A stretch of DNA of 38,994 bases from the NCBI GenBank assembly GCA_030646715.1, contig JAUSLJ010000027.1, forward strand, positions 1 through 38,994, given 5' to 3'. Positions 24,663 to 33,316 of the stretch are shown piece after piece; the first letter of the stretch is position 1, and the number at the start of each line of letters is the position of its first letter. The stretch is from Agitococcus sp. (lineage in GTDB: Bacteria > Pseudomonadota > Gammaproteobacteria > Pseudomonadales > Moraxellaceae). The notes beneath the pieces were generated by a model. The model ran no database searches, was not told the origin of the DNA, and saw only the letters and a program-made list of their open reading frames with translations. A program made the translations under genes and the position numbers.

Positions 24663-25559
24663 ATGTTCAAATATCCGCAACTGACTTCAAAACACATCTA
24701 TAGTGCGATCAAAATCGGATTAAAAATCAGTGCGCTGGGCGTTGAAAAATCCGCACATCAAGGTGACTTTTCTAAATTGCGAAAGCGCTATGATTTGATG
24801 GGAAAAATAGTCCCACGTTCTATTTCTCGTACTCACACGGTGCTTGGACAGATGAGTGCAACATGGTTTACACCTAAAAAAGTCATTGATAGTAGCGTTA
24901 TTTTATATTGTCATGGTGGCGGTTATTGCATCGGCTCAACCCAAAGCCACGCCGCGCTGTGCGGCCTGATTGCCAAGACTTGTCAGCGTAAAGTCATTAG
25001 TATTAATTATCGTCTTGCGCCCGAACACGCTTATCCTGCGATGATTGATGATGGCTATTCCGCCTATCAAGCACTACTCGCTGAGGGGCATTCTCGAATT
25101 ATTTTGATGGGTGATTCTGCGGGCGGCTCGATGGTACTGTCCTTACTGCAAAGAATACGCGATACAGGTATTCAACCTGCGCTATGCGCGGTGGTCATGA
25201 GCCCTTGGTTTGATTTTGAAATGAAATCACCGACCTTATATACCCACAAAGACCCGATTTTATCGAAAGAAATGGTCGCAACGTTTACTAAATATACCTT
25301 TCGTCACAACAGTCAACAGCAACATTCTTTGGTTTATACCAACTTTGAAGATTTACCGCCCATTTTGATAACCATTGCAGGTGGAGATGTTCTGGAGGGT
25401 GAAAATTTACAACTGGCGACTATTTTAAAAACAGCCAACCCTGCTGGCCGTATTGAATATTGGGAAGGGATGCCGCACGTTTTTCAGGCGTTACATCCTT
25501 TATTAAAAGAAGCGCAACTATCCGTTAATCACTTTAAAACGTTTATTGAGTCGGTATAA
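24663..25559 (+). CDS. alpha/beta hydrolase, hormone-sensitive-lipase family
   Basis: This 298-residue family-IV esterase has YCHGGGYCIGSTQSHAALCG (oxyanion hole), NYRLAPEHAYPAMIDD (typical HSL block), MGDSAGGSM (nucleophile Ser), the acid in TIAGGDVLEGE and H in MPHVFQALHP. It is distinct from the hydrolase at 21820-22755, having the standard HGGG where that one has HAGG, so this is not a recent tandem duplication. It is cytoplasmic by lack of a signal peptide. AGGA lies 8 bases before ATG. The natural ester is unknown. Two such enzymes within 4 kb would fit a lipid- or alkane-using lifestyle, but this is inference. Confidence 0.88.
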   Translation: MFKYPQLTSKHIYSAIKIGLKISALGVEKSAHQGDFSKLRKRYDLMGKIVPRSISRTHTVLGQMSATWFTPKKVIDSSVILYCHGGGYCIGSTQSHAALCGLIAKTCQRKVISINYRLAPEHAYPAMIDDGYSAYQALLAEGHSRIILMGDSAGGSMVLSLLQRIRDTGIQPALCAVVMSPWFDFEMKSPTLYTHKDPILSKEMVATFTKYTFRHNSQQQHSLVYTNFEDLPPILITIAGGDVLEGENLQLATILKTANPAGRIEYWEGMPHVFQALHPLLKEAQLSVNHFKTFIESV

Positions 25560-25594
25560 GTACCTAAGCAAAGTTTCACTGCTTATAGTGATTC

Positions 25595-25697
25595 TGATCT
25601 TGTCGAGGTGTCGAACGCCCTTCGACCATTAGACAAGCTCAGGGCGAGCGGTTTATTTCTGGCCGTTCATGGTGAGCTTGTCGAACCATTGGGATCA
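25595..25697. repeat. palindromic intergenic repeat with GACAAGCTCA/TGAGCTTGTC arms
   Basis: An imperfect inverted repeat is bounded by TGATC (25595) and GATCA (25697). The inner arms GACAAGCTCA (25632-25641) and TGAGCTTGTC (25672-25681) are perfect complements, and the flanking CCCTTCGACC and TCGAACCATT are related. The wording (TTCGACAAGCTCAGGGCGA-like) matches a dispersed repeat I recall from many proteobacteria. It lies between convergent hydrolase and TRAP genes and may terminate both. Confidence 0.7.
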
Positions 25698-25698
25698 A

Positions 25699-26793
25699 TC
25701 ACTTCGCATTCTTATACATAAAATTCTCTAACGAAGTTTCCGCCAAGTTCGTCCAGCCTTGCACTAAACGACGGAACGGCTTCCACGAGGCATAAATTTT
25801 ACGAAACATCGGATCAGCCGCCGCTAATTCATCATATAACGCAAAGGCCGCTTTTTGCCCTGCTTGCATGACATCATCAGGATAACGATGCAACACCACT
25901 TTATGCTGATTCATTAATCGCACTAGAGCTTGAGGGTTACGCGCATCATAAGCTGCCAACATCATCATATTGGCTTCAACGGTTGCCACTTGAAACGCCG
26001 CTTGCCATGCTTTCGGTAATTTCGCCCATGCAGCATCATTAACATAAAAGCTCAACTGCGGACCTGCTTCCCACCAACCGGGAAAGTAATAATGTTTGGC
26101 GACTTTGTACAAGCCGAGCTTTTCATCATCATACGGCCCTACCCACTCGCTGGCATCAATCGCGCCACGTTCTAAAGCAGGATAAATATCCGCCCCTGCA
26201 ATGGTCTGTGGAATCACACCCAATCGCGACATGATTTCGCCACCAATACCCGGAATACGCATTTTTAGACCTTGCATATCTTTTAGGCTGTTAATGGGAG
26301 TCCGAAACCAGCCGCCCATTTGCGCGCCTGTATTGCCGCCTGCAAAAGGTATCACATTGTATTGCTTGAATAATTCGCTTAACAATTCACGACCGCCCGC
26401 CTGTGAATACCACGCATTTTGTTGGCGTGCCGTTAAACCAAACGGTAGTGCCGTATCAAAAGCAAAGGCCTTGCTTTTACCGACATAATAGTAACCTGCG
26501 GTATGGCCACATTCGACCGTACCATTACTGACGGCATCCAGCACTTGCAAACCAGGGACTAAATCGCCACTGGCGAAGACGCGAATTTGAAACTTGCCGT
26601 CGGTTAATTCAGCGACACGCTTGGAAAGCATTTCTGCTGCACCATAAATCGTGTCTAAACTTTTAGGAAAGCTAGAGGCCAAACGCCATTGTATGGACGG
26701 TTGGCTAATAACCGCAGGTGCAGCAATAACGCTACCTGTGGCGGTGGCTGCTCCTAAAGCAGCAATTTGTTGTAAAGCTTGACGACGTTGCAT
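25699..26793 (-). CDS. TRAP transporter solute-binding protein, TakP-like (2-oxoacid receptor)
   Basis: This 364-residue periplasmic receptor has an N-terminus (MQRRQALQQIAALGAATATG ... AAPAVIS) that looks like a Tat signal with an RR pair. The mature part begins near IQWRLASSFPKSLDTIYGAA, and this, GNTGAQMGGWFRTPINSLKD, MRIPGIGGEIMSRLGVIPQ and IDASEWVGPYDDEKLGLYKV follow Rhodobacter TakP closely. TakP binds pyruvate and other 2-oxo monocarboxylates. The conserved Arg in LKMRIPG is the general TRAP carboxylate contact. Substrate transfer to 2-oxoacids is therefore reasonable but not proven. It is the last gene of the dctQ-dctM-receptor cluster, 58 bases after dctM, with a hairpin in the gap. 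Confidence 0.88.
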   Translation of the reverse strand: MQRRQALQQIAALGAATATGSVIAAPAVISQPSIQWRLASSFPKSLDTIYGAAEMLSKRVAELTDGKFQIRVFASGDLVPGLQVLDAVSNGTVECGHTAGYYYVGKSKAFAFDTALPFGLTARQQNAWYSQAGGRELLSELFKQYNVIPFAGGNTGAQMGGWFRTPINSLKDMQGLKMRIPGIGGEIMSRLGVIPQTIAGADIYPALERGAIDASEWVGPYDDEKLGLYKVAKHYYFPGWWEAGPQLSFYVNDAAWAKLPKAWQAAFQVATVEANMMMLAAYDARNPQALVRLMNQHKVVLHRYPDDVMQAGQKAAFALYDELAAADPMFRKIYASWKPFRRLVQGWTNLAETSLENFMYKNAK

Positions 26794-26819
26794 AATCTTT
26801 AACTCTCTATTTTTTAGGA

Positions 26820-26850
26820 CTTACGCGGTTATAGCGGTGCGGTGCGTAAG
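26820..26850 (-). promoter_or_regulatory. hairpin between dctM and receptor gene
   Basis: There is a 7-bp perfect inverted repeat CTTACGC/GCGTAAG with a 17-base G/C-rich loop immediately after the dctM stop. Read on the minus strand it is followed by TCCTAAAAAATAGAGAG and then the receptor start. It may stabilise the 5' end of a processed receptor mRNA or partly terminate; this is inferred only from position. Confidence 0.35.
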
Positions 26851-26851
26851 C

Positions 26852-28282
26852 CTACTTTTGCTGTTCTTTGGCAATTTCTTGCATTAACCGAATGGCTTCG
26901 TCGGCACTGGCGGCTTGACCACCGACATTGGATAAATCACTGACTGCATTAAAGCTACTAGGTTCATCGTCTTTGCTGTGCATCACTAAATCGGGATACA
27001 TAATCAGTGCCACTACCATTGCCAGTTGCAAAGCAATAAACGGTACAGCACCTCGATATAAATGGGCGGTGGTGACTTCTTTAGGCGCGACACTACGCAA
27101 GTAAAAGAGCGAAAAACCAAACGGTGGCGTTAAAAACGAGGTTTGTAAATTCATCGCTATCAACACGCCAAACCAAATCGGGTCAATGCCTAATGTATGA
27201 ATAATGGGTACTAATAGCGGCACAACAATAAAGACAATCTCAAAGAAGTCCAAAAATGAGCCCAAGATAAACAATAATACGTTGACGGCAACTAAAAAGC
27301 CTATTGTGCCACCTGGTAAATTCGTAAACAGGTGCTCAACCCATAAATCGCCATTTAAGGCTCTGAATACCAGTGAAAATAAACTTGAGCCAATCAAAAT
27401 AAACATGACAAAACTGGTGAGTTTGGCGGTGTGATCTAAGGATTGCTTTAATAACGAAAAATTTAAACGCCGTTTAAACAAAGCTAATAATAGCGCACCT
27501 GCTGCGCCCATTGCCCCTGCTTCAGTGGGTGTCGCTAAGCCAATAAAAATTGTACCTAACACTAAAAAAATCAACACGAGCGGCGGTATTAACGCATGAA
27601 GTAATTTTGACCAATCAATAGCGACATTAATCGTTGGTTGGGCAGGTAGCCATTGCGGTTTAATCATCGACACTACGGCGATAAATAACGCAAATAATCC
27701 TGTCAGCATTAAACTGGGAATCATCGCGCCAATATACATATCGCCGACAGGCACGCTTAAGGTATCGCCCAAAACAATTAACACTAATGACGGGGGAATG
27801 ATTTGTGCGAGTGTCCCTGCGGCCATAATTACGCCACTAGAAATAGCAGGTGAATAACCGTGACGAATCATAATCGGTAATGAAATCAAACCCATCGCCA
27901 TGACACTAGCCGCTACCACGCCTGTGGTTGCCGCTAATAACGCCCCAACAATAATCACCGCATAAGCCAAACCACCTCGCACACGGCCAAATAACTGACT
28001 GACTGCTTCGAGCAATTCTTCGGCAAGTTGGCTTTTTTCTAAAATCAGTCCCATTAAGGTAAAAAATGGAATCGCCATCAGCGTTTCATTACGCATAATG
28101 CCAAATAAACGCTCAGGCACGGCTTGTACTAATTCAATTGGAATTGCACCTAGCATCACGCCAAGCGCACCAAAAATCATCGCCACTGCACCCAAGACAA
28201 AGGCGACAGGATAACCCGTTAATAACAACAAAAATAACGCAGCAAACATCAACGGCGCGAGCCAACCCCATTCACCGATCAT
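26852..28282 (-). CDS. dctM: TRAP transporter large membrane subunit (DctM)
   Basis: This 476-residue, very hydrophobic protein has about twelve membrane helices. DctM-family blocks are FALLLLTGYPVAFVLGAVA-like sequence at the N-terminus, MAIPFFTLMGLILEKSQLAE, TTGVVAASVMAMGLISLPIM, GTLAQIIPPSLVLIVLGDT, ATPTEAGAMGAAGALLLALF and LGSFLDFFEIVFIVVPLLVP. It forms the Na+-driven permease with DctQ. The C-terminus has an extra polar tail of about 45 residues (from SKDDEPSSFNAVS to KEQQK). The ATG overlaps the dctQ stop by 4 bases (ATGA), so translation is coupled. Confidence 0.93.
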   Translation of the reverse strand: MIGEWGWLAPLMFAALFLLLLTGYPVAFVLGAVAMIFGALGVMLGAIPIELVQAVPERLFGIMRNETLMAIPFFTLMGLILEKSQLAEELLEAVSQLFGRVRGGLAYAVIIVGALLAATTGVVAASVMAMGLISLPIMIRHGYSPAISSGVIMAAGTLAQIIPPSLVLIVLGDTLSVPVGDMYIGAMIPSLMLTGLFALFIAVVSMIKPQWLPAQPTINVAIDWSKLLHALIPPLVLIFLVLGTIFIGLATPTEAGAMGAAGALLLALFKRRLNFSLLKQSLDHTAKLTSFVMFILIGSSLFSLVFRALNGDLWVEHLFTNLPGGTIGFLVAVNVLLFILGSFLDFFEIVFIVVPLLVPIIHTLGIDPIWFGVLIAMNLQTSFLTPPFGFSLFYLRSVAPKEVTTAHLYRGAVPFIALQLAMVVALIMYPDLVMHSKDDEPSSFNAVSDLSNVGGQAASADEAIRLMQEIAKEQQK

Positions 28283-28788
28283 GGTTGCTCTCCTGTGGCT
28301 AGTGCATGTATGCGTTTACCAATCTCGCTTAACACTTGCAAAACCAGCAGAGAAAAGCCAACAGGAATCAGGAGTTTGACTGGCCAGCGCACTAAACCAC
28401 CTGCGTCTGCCGACATTTCGTTGTGCTGCCACACTTGCATAAAATCGTGCCAGCCTAGCCACGTTAGACCGACCGCTAAAGGCAACATAAACACCACATG
28501 ACCCACTATTTCAATGATGGCTCGCGTTTGTGCAGTAAAGTGTTTCGACAACACATCCACACGGACGTGCAAATCTTGTTGTAAGGTATAAGCCGCACCG
28601 AGCAAAAAAACGGCGGCAAATAAATACCATTGGCCTTCGAGCCAACCGTTGGAGCCAAAGCCAAATTTACGGGCAATAGCGGTAAAAACCGATAACAACA
28701 CCATTGCCAAAATAAGCCATGCGATGAGTCGGCCAACTGTACGGTTGAGTGCGTCGATTTTGGCGCACAAGAAAAGTAATCCATTCAT
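28279..28788 (-). CDS. dctQ: TRAP transporter small membrane subunit (DctQ)
   Basis: This 169-residue protein has four membrane helices. The DctQ pattern is seen in LLFLCAKIDALNRTVGRLIA, RKFGFGSNGWLEGQWYLFAA, LLGAAYTLQQDLHVRVDVLS and VRWPVKLLIPVGFSLLVLQV. It is required with DctM for secondary TRAP transport and stabilises the permease. I start it at ATG 28788. A TTG seven codons upstream would only add LFCIKA. It is the first gene of the TRAP unit, and its upstream region is shared, divergently, with the CRISPR-cas operon (213 bases to cas1). Confidence 0.88.
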   Translation of the reverse strand: MNGLLFLCAKIDALNRTVGRLIAWLILAMVLLSVFTAIARKFGFGSNGWLEGQWYLFAAVFLLGAAYTLQQDLHVRVDVLSKHFTAQTRAIIEIVGHVVFMLPLAVGLTWLGWHDFMQVWQHNEMSADAGGLVRWPVKLLIPVGFSLLVLQVLSEIGKRIHALATGEQP

Positions 28789-28938
28789 AGCTTTAATACA
28801 AAACAACAAGAAATGCGGCGGATAATACGCTGTCAGGCTGTTTTTTTGTACTTTAATTTATGCTGAATAAAAGGCAGCATCTACTCTAAACACCCGTCAC
28901 AAATTGTCGCTTGCCTTATTTTTTGGCGATGCCAGCCA

Positions 28939-28968
28939 TTGCTAACACGCTCGTGATATAACTACTAT
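28939..28968 (+). promoter_or_regulatory. possible promoter of cas operon
   Basis: TTGCTA, 18 bases, TACTAT, ending 33 bases before the cas1 ATG. Both hexamers match sigma70 at 4/6, and the 18-base spacing is slightly long. It is the best candidate I can see in the dctQ-cas1 gap, but the evidence is weak. Confidence 0.3.
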
Positions 28969-29001
28969 CAACGGAACGATTACTTCTGCTAAGGGCAACT
29001 C

Positions 29002-29952
29002 ATGGACGATTTATCTTCTTCAAGCCTTAAGGCTATTCTGCATTCTAAACGCGCCAACTTGTATTACCTTGAACATTGTCGGGTGATGCAAAAAGATGGC
29101 CGCGTGTTGTATCTCACCGAAGGCAAAGATGAAAACCACTACTGGAACATTCCAATTGCCAATACCACCGTTATTTTATTAGGCACAGGCACATCTATTA
29201 CCCAAGCCGCGATGCGTATGTTAGCCAGCGCAGGCGTATTGGTTGGATTTTGTGGCGGCGGTGGCACACCGTTATTTACAGGTTGTGAAATTGAATGGAT
29301 GAATCCGCAAAGTGAATATCGCCCTACTGAATATGTACAAGGTTGGTTGGGATTTTGGTTTGACGAACAAAAACGCCTTACCGTTGCTCAAAACTTTCAA
29401 CACGCCCGCATCGACTATTTACAGAGCATTTGGACGAAAGACCGCGACTTACAGGCTGAAGGTTTTCATGTCGATGATGCCGATATAACCACTGCCCTTT
29501 CTACGTTTAAACAGCAAATTCCTCTCAGTAGCAAAGTCGGTGATTTATTGAGTGATGAAATGTTACTGACCAAGCGACTGTACAAAGCCGCCGCCACACG
29601 CTGCAAAGTGGCTGAATTTGTGAGAGATAGAGAAGCGAACGATATTGCTAATGGCTTTTTAAATCATGGCAATTATTTGGCTTATGGTTTAGCGGCTACT
29701 ACGTTATGGGTATTGGGCATTCCGCATGGTTTTGCGGTAATGCACGGCAAAACGCGGCGCGGTGCGTTGGTGTTTGATGTCGCTGATTTAATTAAAGATA
29801 CGATTGTGTTGCCGTGGGCGTTTATTTGCGCAAAAGAAAAAGCCAGTGAGCAAGAGTTTAGGCAGCAAGTGCTACAAAAATTTACCGACCATAAGGCGTT
29901 GGATTTTATGTTTGAGCAGGTGAAGGCTCAAGCTCTTACAGGGCGTAACTAA
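29002..29952 (+). CDS. cas1: type I-F CRISPR integrase Cas1
   Basis: This 316-residue protein, with Cas2-3, integrates new spacers at the leader end of the array. The catalytic residues of the family are present: E186 in LLSDEMLLTKRLYK, H248 in AVMHGKTRRG, and D259/D262 in LVFDVADLIKD. The N-terminal beta-domain contains TEGKDENHYWNIPIANTTVI and the GFCGGGGTPLF loop, which are characteristic of the I-F subtype. The length matches the subtype. It is the first gene of the operon, with AAGGG about 6 bases before ATG. The 13 bases to the chosen cas3 start contain AAGGAG, so the two are coupled. Confidence 0.96.
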   Translation: MDDLSSSSLKAILHSKRANLYYLEHCRVMQKDGRVLYLTEGKDENHYWNIPIANTTVILLGTGTSITQAAMRMLASAGVLVGFCGGGGTPLFTGCEIEWMNPQSEYRPTEYVQGWLGFWFDEQKRLTVAQNFQHARIDYLQSIWTKDRDLQAEGFHVDDADITTALSTFKQQIPLSSKVGDLLSDEMLLTKRLYKAAATRCKVAEFVRDREANDIANGFLNHGNYLAYGLAATTLWVLGIPHGFAVMHGKTRRGALVFDVADLIKDTIVLPWAFICAKEKASEQEFRQQVLQKFTDHKALDFMFEQVKAQALTGRN

Positions 29953-29965
29953 GGAGAGAATGACC

Positions 29966-32900
29966 ATGATGGTTACTTTTGTTAGTCAATGTGAAAAAAA
30001 AGCCCTGAATCGTACTCGTCGGGTGCTGGATGCTTTTGCCAATCGTATTGGCGAACGCACTTGGCAAACGATTATTACCGAAGATGGCTTGATAGCCGTT
30101 AAACAGCTGTTACGCAAAACAGTGACAAAAAATACGGCTATTTCTTGCCATTGGATTCGCTCGCGGAGTCGTAGTGAATTGGTGTGGATTGTCGGTAATA
30201 GAAATAGATTTAGTAAAGAAGGGTTTGTGCCTGTGAATAGTACGAAGAAAAATGTTTTAAATAACGAATGGGAAAATAACTGGACATATTTACCACTGAT
30301 TAAAGCATTAGTAGCCGTAGCTGCTTTGTTACATGATTGGGGCAAAGCTACCCTACTCTTTCAGCAAAAACTTAAAGTAAGTAGCAAAGAAGGTGACCCG
30401 CTTCGCCATGAGTGGATTTCTTGTTTATTGCTCAATGCACTTATTGAACAATCAGGCGATAACAAAGACGACACCGCTTGGCTGTCTCTACTTAGCAGTA
30501 ACACATGGAATGAGGCACAACTGCAAGCATTTACCAGTCAAAATATCGCCAAACCTTTAGATAATTTGCCGCCTTTAGCGCAATGGGTAGCATGGTTAAT
30601 TGTGACGCATCATCGAATGCCTAGAGAAAAAGAATACACTGGATGGTATGGCGAGGAAACAAACAGTATTTCAGAGCTATTAACTTGTATTGATGCAAGT
30701 TGGGGCTATAAAAACGATCAAAACTACCAACAACGCTTAAAAGATTGCTTTAACTTTCCTCAAGGCTTACTGAGTCAATCAACAGAATGGCTAAAACACG
30801 TCAAAAAATGGTCGGGACGATTATTACAAGAGCAACATCAAGCTAAAATTTTGGCAGAAAATGGAGCTTGGCGTGTGGTCTTACATCATGCGCGTTTATG
30901 TTTGATGTTAGGCGACCATTATTATTCATCTTGTGAAAAAGATAAAAACTGGAAAAGCTCTATTGAGTTATATGCCAACACCGAACGCAATCAATCCAAA
31001 CAAACGGTACTTAAACAAAAACTGGATGAGCATTTAGTCAAAGTCAGCCAACAGGCGTTACAAGTTAGTCAATCGTTATCGCGTTTTAGTACCGATATGG
31101 ATTTTGCGCTTGATATTAAAGCACTTAAACAAAAAAGCCCATCAGGTTTTGAGTGGCAAGACAAAGCCGTTGATAGCATTAAAGCGTTTAAGCAACAACA
31201 TAAAGAAGCCAACAATAACGGTTGGTTTATTGTCAATATGGCCAGTACAGGTTATGGAAAAACTATTGCTAATGCCAAAATCATGCGTGCTTTATCCAAT
31301 GATGGCGAAAGTTTACGTTATATATTAGCTTTAGGTTTGCGTACCCTGACCTTACAAACAGGCGATGAATACAAGCATAAAATTGGCTTAGATAACAGCG
31401 AATTAGCGGTGTTAATTGGCTCGGCTGCGGTTAAAGAATTACACGAACAAGCACAAAAAAACTTTAATAGCGAACCAACTTGCCAAGAATTAGGCTCTGA
31501 GTCTGCCGAATTATTGTTAGATGAAGAGCTTGATTTTAGCGAAGCACCAACGGCTGAGTTTTTAACAGCGATTATCCCCAAAAACCAACCAAAAAATCAC
31601 GCTTTTTTATATAAACCCGTTTTGGCTTGTACCATTGACCACATTATTTCAGCCACAGAAGCCACACGCGGCGGTAAATATATTTTGCCCTGTTTGCGTT
31701 TATTATCTTCTGATTTAGTGATTGATGAGGTCGATGATTTTGATGGTCAAGATTTAATTGCTATTGGTCGGCTGATTCATTTAGCAGGAATGTTAGGCCG
31801 AAAAGTGATGATTTCTTCGGCAACTATTCCGCCCTCTCTGGCCGAAGGTTTTTTTAATGCCTATCAAGAAGGCTGGAAACTACATAGTGCCTTTAAACAA
31901 CAGACACAGCCTATTGCGTGTGTTTGGGTCGATGAATTTAAAAGTCAGATTGAAACAATCACCGCGACCGACAGCAAAGAACGCACTACATATTATCAAA
32001 AAACACATCAGGCTTTTATTACTAAACGCATTGAGCAACTCAAACAACAAACGATTAAACGTAAAGGCTACATTGTGGACTGTGAGACTTTGTATCAACA
32101 AAACAGCAATGACACGCAATCCACTGAACAACAGTATTTTTCACTCATTCAACAACAGATTATTAAACTACATCAACAACATCATACCATTGATAAACGA
32201 ACAGGCAAAAAAGTCTCTTTTGGTGTGGTGCGTATGGCTAACATTCCTCCTTGTATTGCCCTGAGTCAGTATTTACTTAATGCTGATTGGGACAATTCGA
32301 TTTCGCCTAAAATTATGGCGTACCATAGCCGTCAAGTATTGTTATTACGCCACGAACAAGAAAAGCATTTAGACGAAGTGCTGAAACGCAAAGAAAAAAC
32401 GGGTGAAATGCCACAAGCCTTTCATAATGCTGATATTAGGCTGCATCTAAACCATACTAACGCCGACCATGTTATTTTTATTTTAGTAGCCACTCCCGTC
32501 GAGGAAGTAGGTCGTGACCATGACTTTGATTGGGCAGTAATTGAACCATCATCTTATCGCTCAATTATTCAATTAGCTGGACGTGTACGGCGGCATCGTA
32601 AAGAGGTGATTACTCACCCTAACATTGCTGTGATGCAATACAACTTGAAGGGCTTGCGCGGCAAAAACGAAGCCAGTTATTGCAGACCGGGTTTTGAAAA
32701 AGATAAGAGCTTACGCCTGAATAATCACGACTTAAAAACGCTATTGGAAGAAAAAGACTTACAACACGCCATTAACGCTATTCCGCGTATTCAAGAAGCT
32801 ACGCCCTTGCGCCCTCAAGAACAACTCGCTGATTTAGAACACAAAGCCATTAGCAACAGCCTCAAAAACTACAACGCTAAAGGCGCACAAAGTTTGCAAG

Positions 32901-33304
32901 CATGGTTAAGTGAATACTGGTGGATGACTGCTCTACCCCAACAATTTAATCGTTTTAGAGCCAGTTCACCCGACATTCAATTATTTTTGGCTTGGAAAAA
33001 TAACAAGATGGTATTTGGTATAAAGGACGAGAAAGGTCATTTTATTCCGCGAGAAGGCGATATTTTTAAAGTCAAACCCTTTGTTATTTCGCCACAGGCC
33101 GAATCGCGTTTATGGTTAAAACGTGATTATTACGACAGCCTGTGTCGCTTGATTGAAAATGAAGAGCCTAACAACCTAGATGCAGAACAAAATCTCAGAT
33201 ATAACTCATTACGCTATGGCGAAATTACTATTGCCGAACGTGACAAAGAAAAAGAGTTTGTCTATTCCGACCAATTTGGTTTAACGATAAAAACACAGAA
33301 TTAA
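29966..33304 (+). CDS. cas3: type I-F Cas2-Cas3 fusion (nuclease-helicase)
   Basis: This 1112-residue effector nuclease has an N-terminal Cas2 domain (about 1-95, TFVSQCEKKALNRTRRVLDA and CHWIRSRSRSELVWIVGN) fused to Cas3, the hallmark of type I-F. The HD nuclease domain starts near ALLHDWGKA (H123-D124), with further metal ligands likely in VTHHRMPRE. The superfamily-2 helicase has motif I MASTGYGKTIANAK (about 423-436), motif II VIDEVDDFDG (about 585-594), motif III MISSATIPPS, VATPVEEVGRD and motif VI IQLAGRVRRHR. The Cas2 part bridges Cas1 dimers during adaptation; the HD-helicase degrades the target strand. ATG 29966 has AAGGAG 9 bases upstream; ATGs at 29960 and 29969 are alternatives. 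Csy1 follows with a 12-base gap to the chosen start. Confidence 0.96.
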   Translation: MMVTFVSQCEKKALNRTRRVLDAFANRIGERTWQTIITEDGLIAVKQLLRKTVTKNTAISCHWIRSRSRSELVWIVGNRNRFSKEGFVPVNSTKKNVLNNEWENNWTYLPLIKALVAVAALLHDWGKATLLFQQKLKVSSKEGDPLRHEWISCLLLNALIEQSGDNKDDTAWLSLLSSNTWNEAQLQAFTSQNIAKPLDNLPPLAQWVAWLIVTHHRMPREKEYTGWYGEETNSISELLTCIDASWGYKNDQNYQQRLKDCFNFPQGLLSQSTEWLKHVKKWSGRLLQEQHQAKILAENGAWRVVLHHARLCLMLGDHYYSSCEKDKNWKSSIELYANTERNQSKQTVLKQKLDEHLVKVSQQALQVSQSLSRFSTDMDFALDIKALKQKSPSGFEWQDKAVDSIKAFKQQHKEANNNGWFIVNMASTGYGKTIANAKIMRALSNDGESLRYILALGLRTLTLQTGDEYKHKIGLDNSELAVLIGSAAVKELHEQAQKNFNSEPTCQELGSESAELLLDEELDFSEAPTAEFLTAIIPKNQPKNHAFLYKPVLACTIDHIISATEATRGGKYILPCLRLLSSDLVIDEVDDFDGQDLIAIGRLIHLAGMLGRKVMISSATIPPSLAEGFFNAYQEGWKLHSAFKQQTQPIACVWVDEFKSQIETITATDSKERTTYYQKTHQAFITKRIEQLKQQTIKRKGYIVDCETLYQQNSNDTQSTEQQYFSLIQQQIIKLHQQHHTIDKRTGKKVSFGVVRMANIPPCIALSQYLLNADWDNSISPKIMAYHSRQVLLLRHEQEKHLDEVLKRKEKTGEMPQAFHNADIRLHLNHTNADHVIFILVATPVEEVGRDHDFDWAVIEPSSYRSIIQLAGRVRRHRKEVITHPNIAVMQYNLKGLRGKNEASYCRPGFEKDKSLRLNNHDLKTLLEEKDLQHAINAIPRIQEATPLRPQEQLADLEHKAISNSLKNYNAKGAQSLQAWLSEYWWMTALPQQFNRFRASSPDIQLFLAWKNNKMVFGIKDEKGHFIPREGDIFKVKPFVISPQAESRLWLKRDYYDSLCRLIENEEPNNLDAEQNLRYNSLRYGEITIAERDKEKEFVYSDQFGLTIKTQN

Positions 33305-33316
33305 AAGGAGATGATG

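Noticed and set aside
24663-25559. Recent tandem duplication of the HSL hydrolase at 21820-22755
   Set aside because: The two share only family motifs (one has HAGG, the other HGGG) and little else, so they are separate family members.
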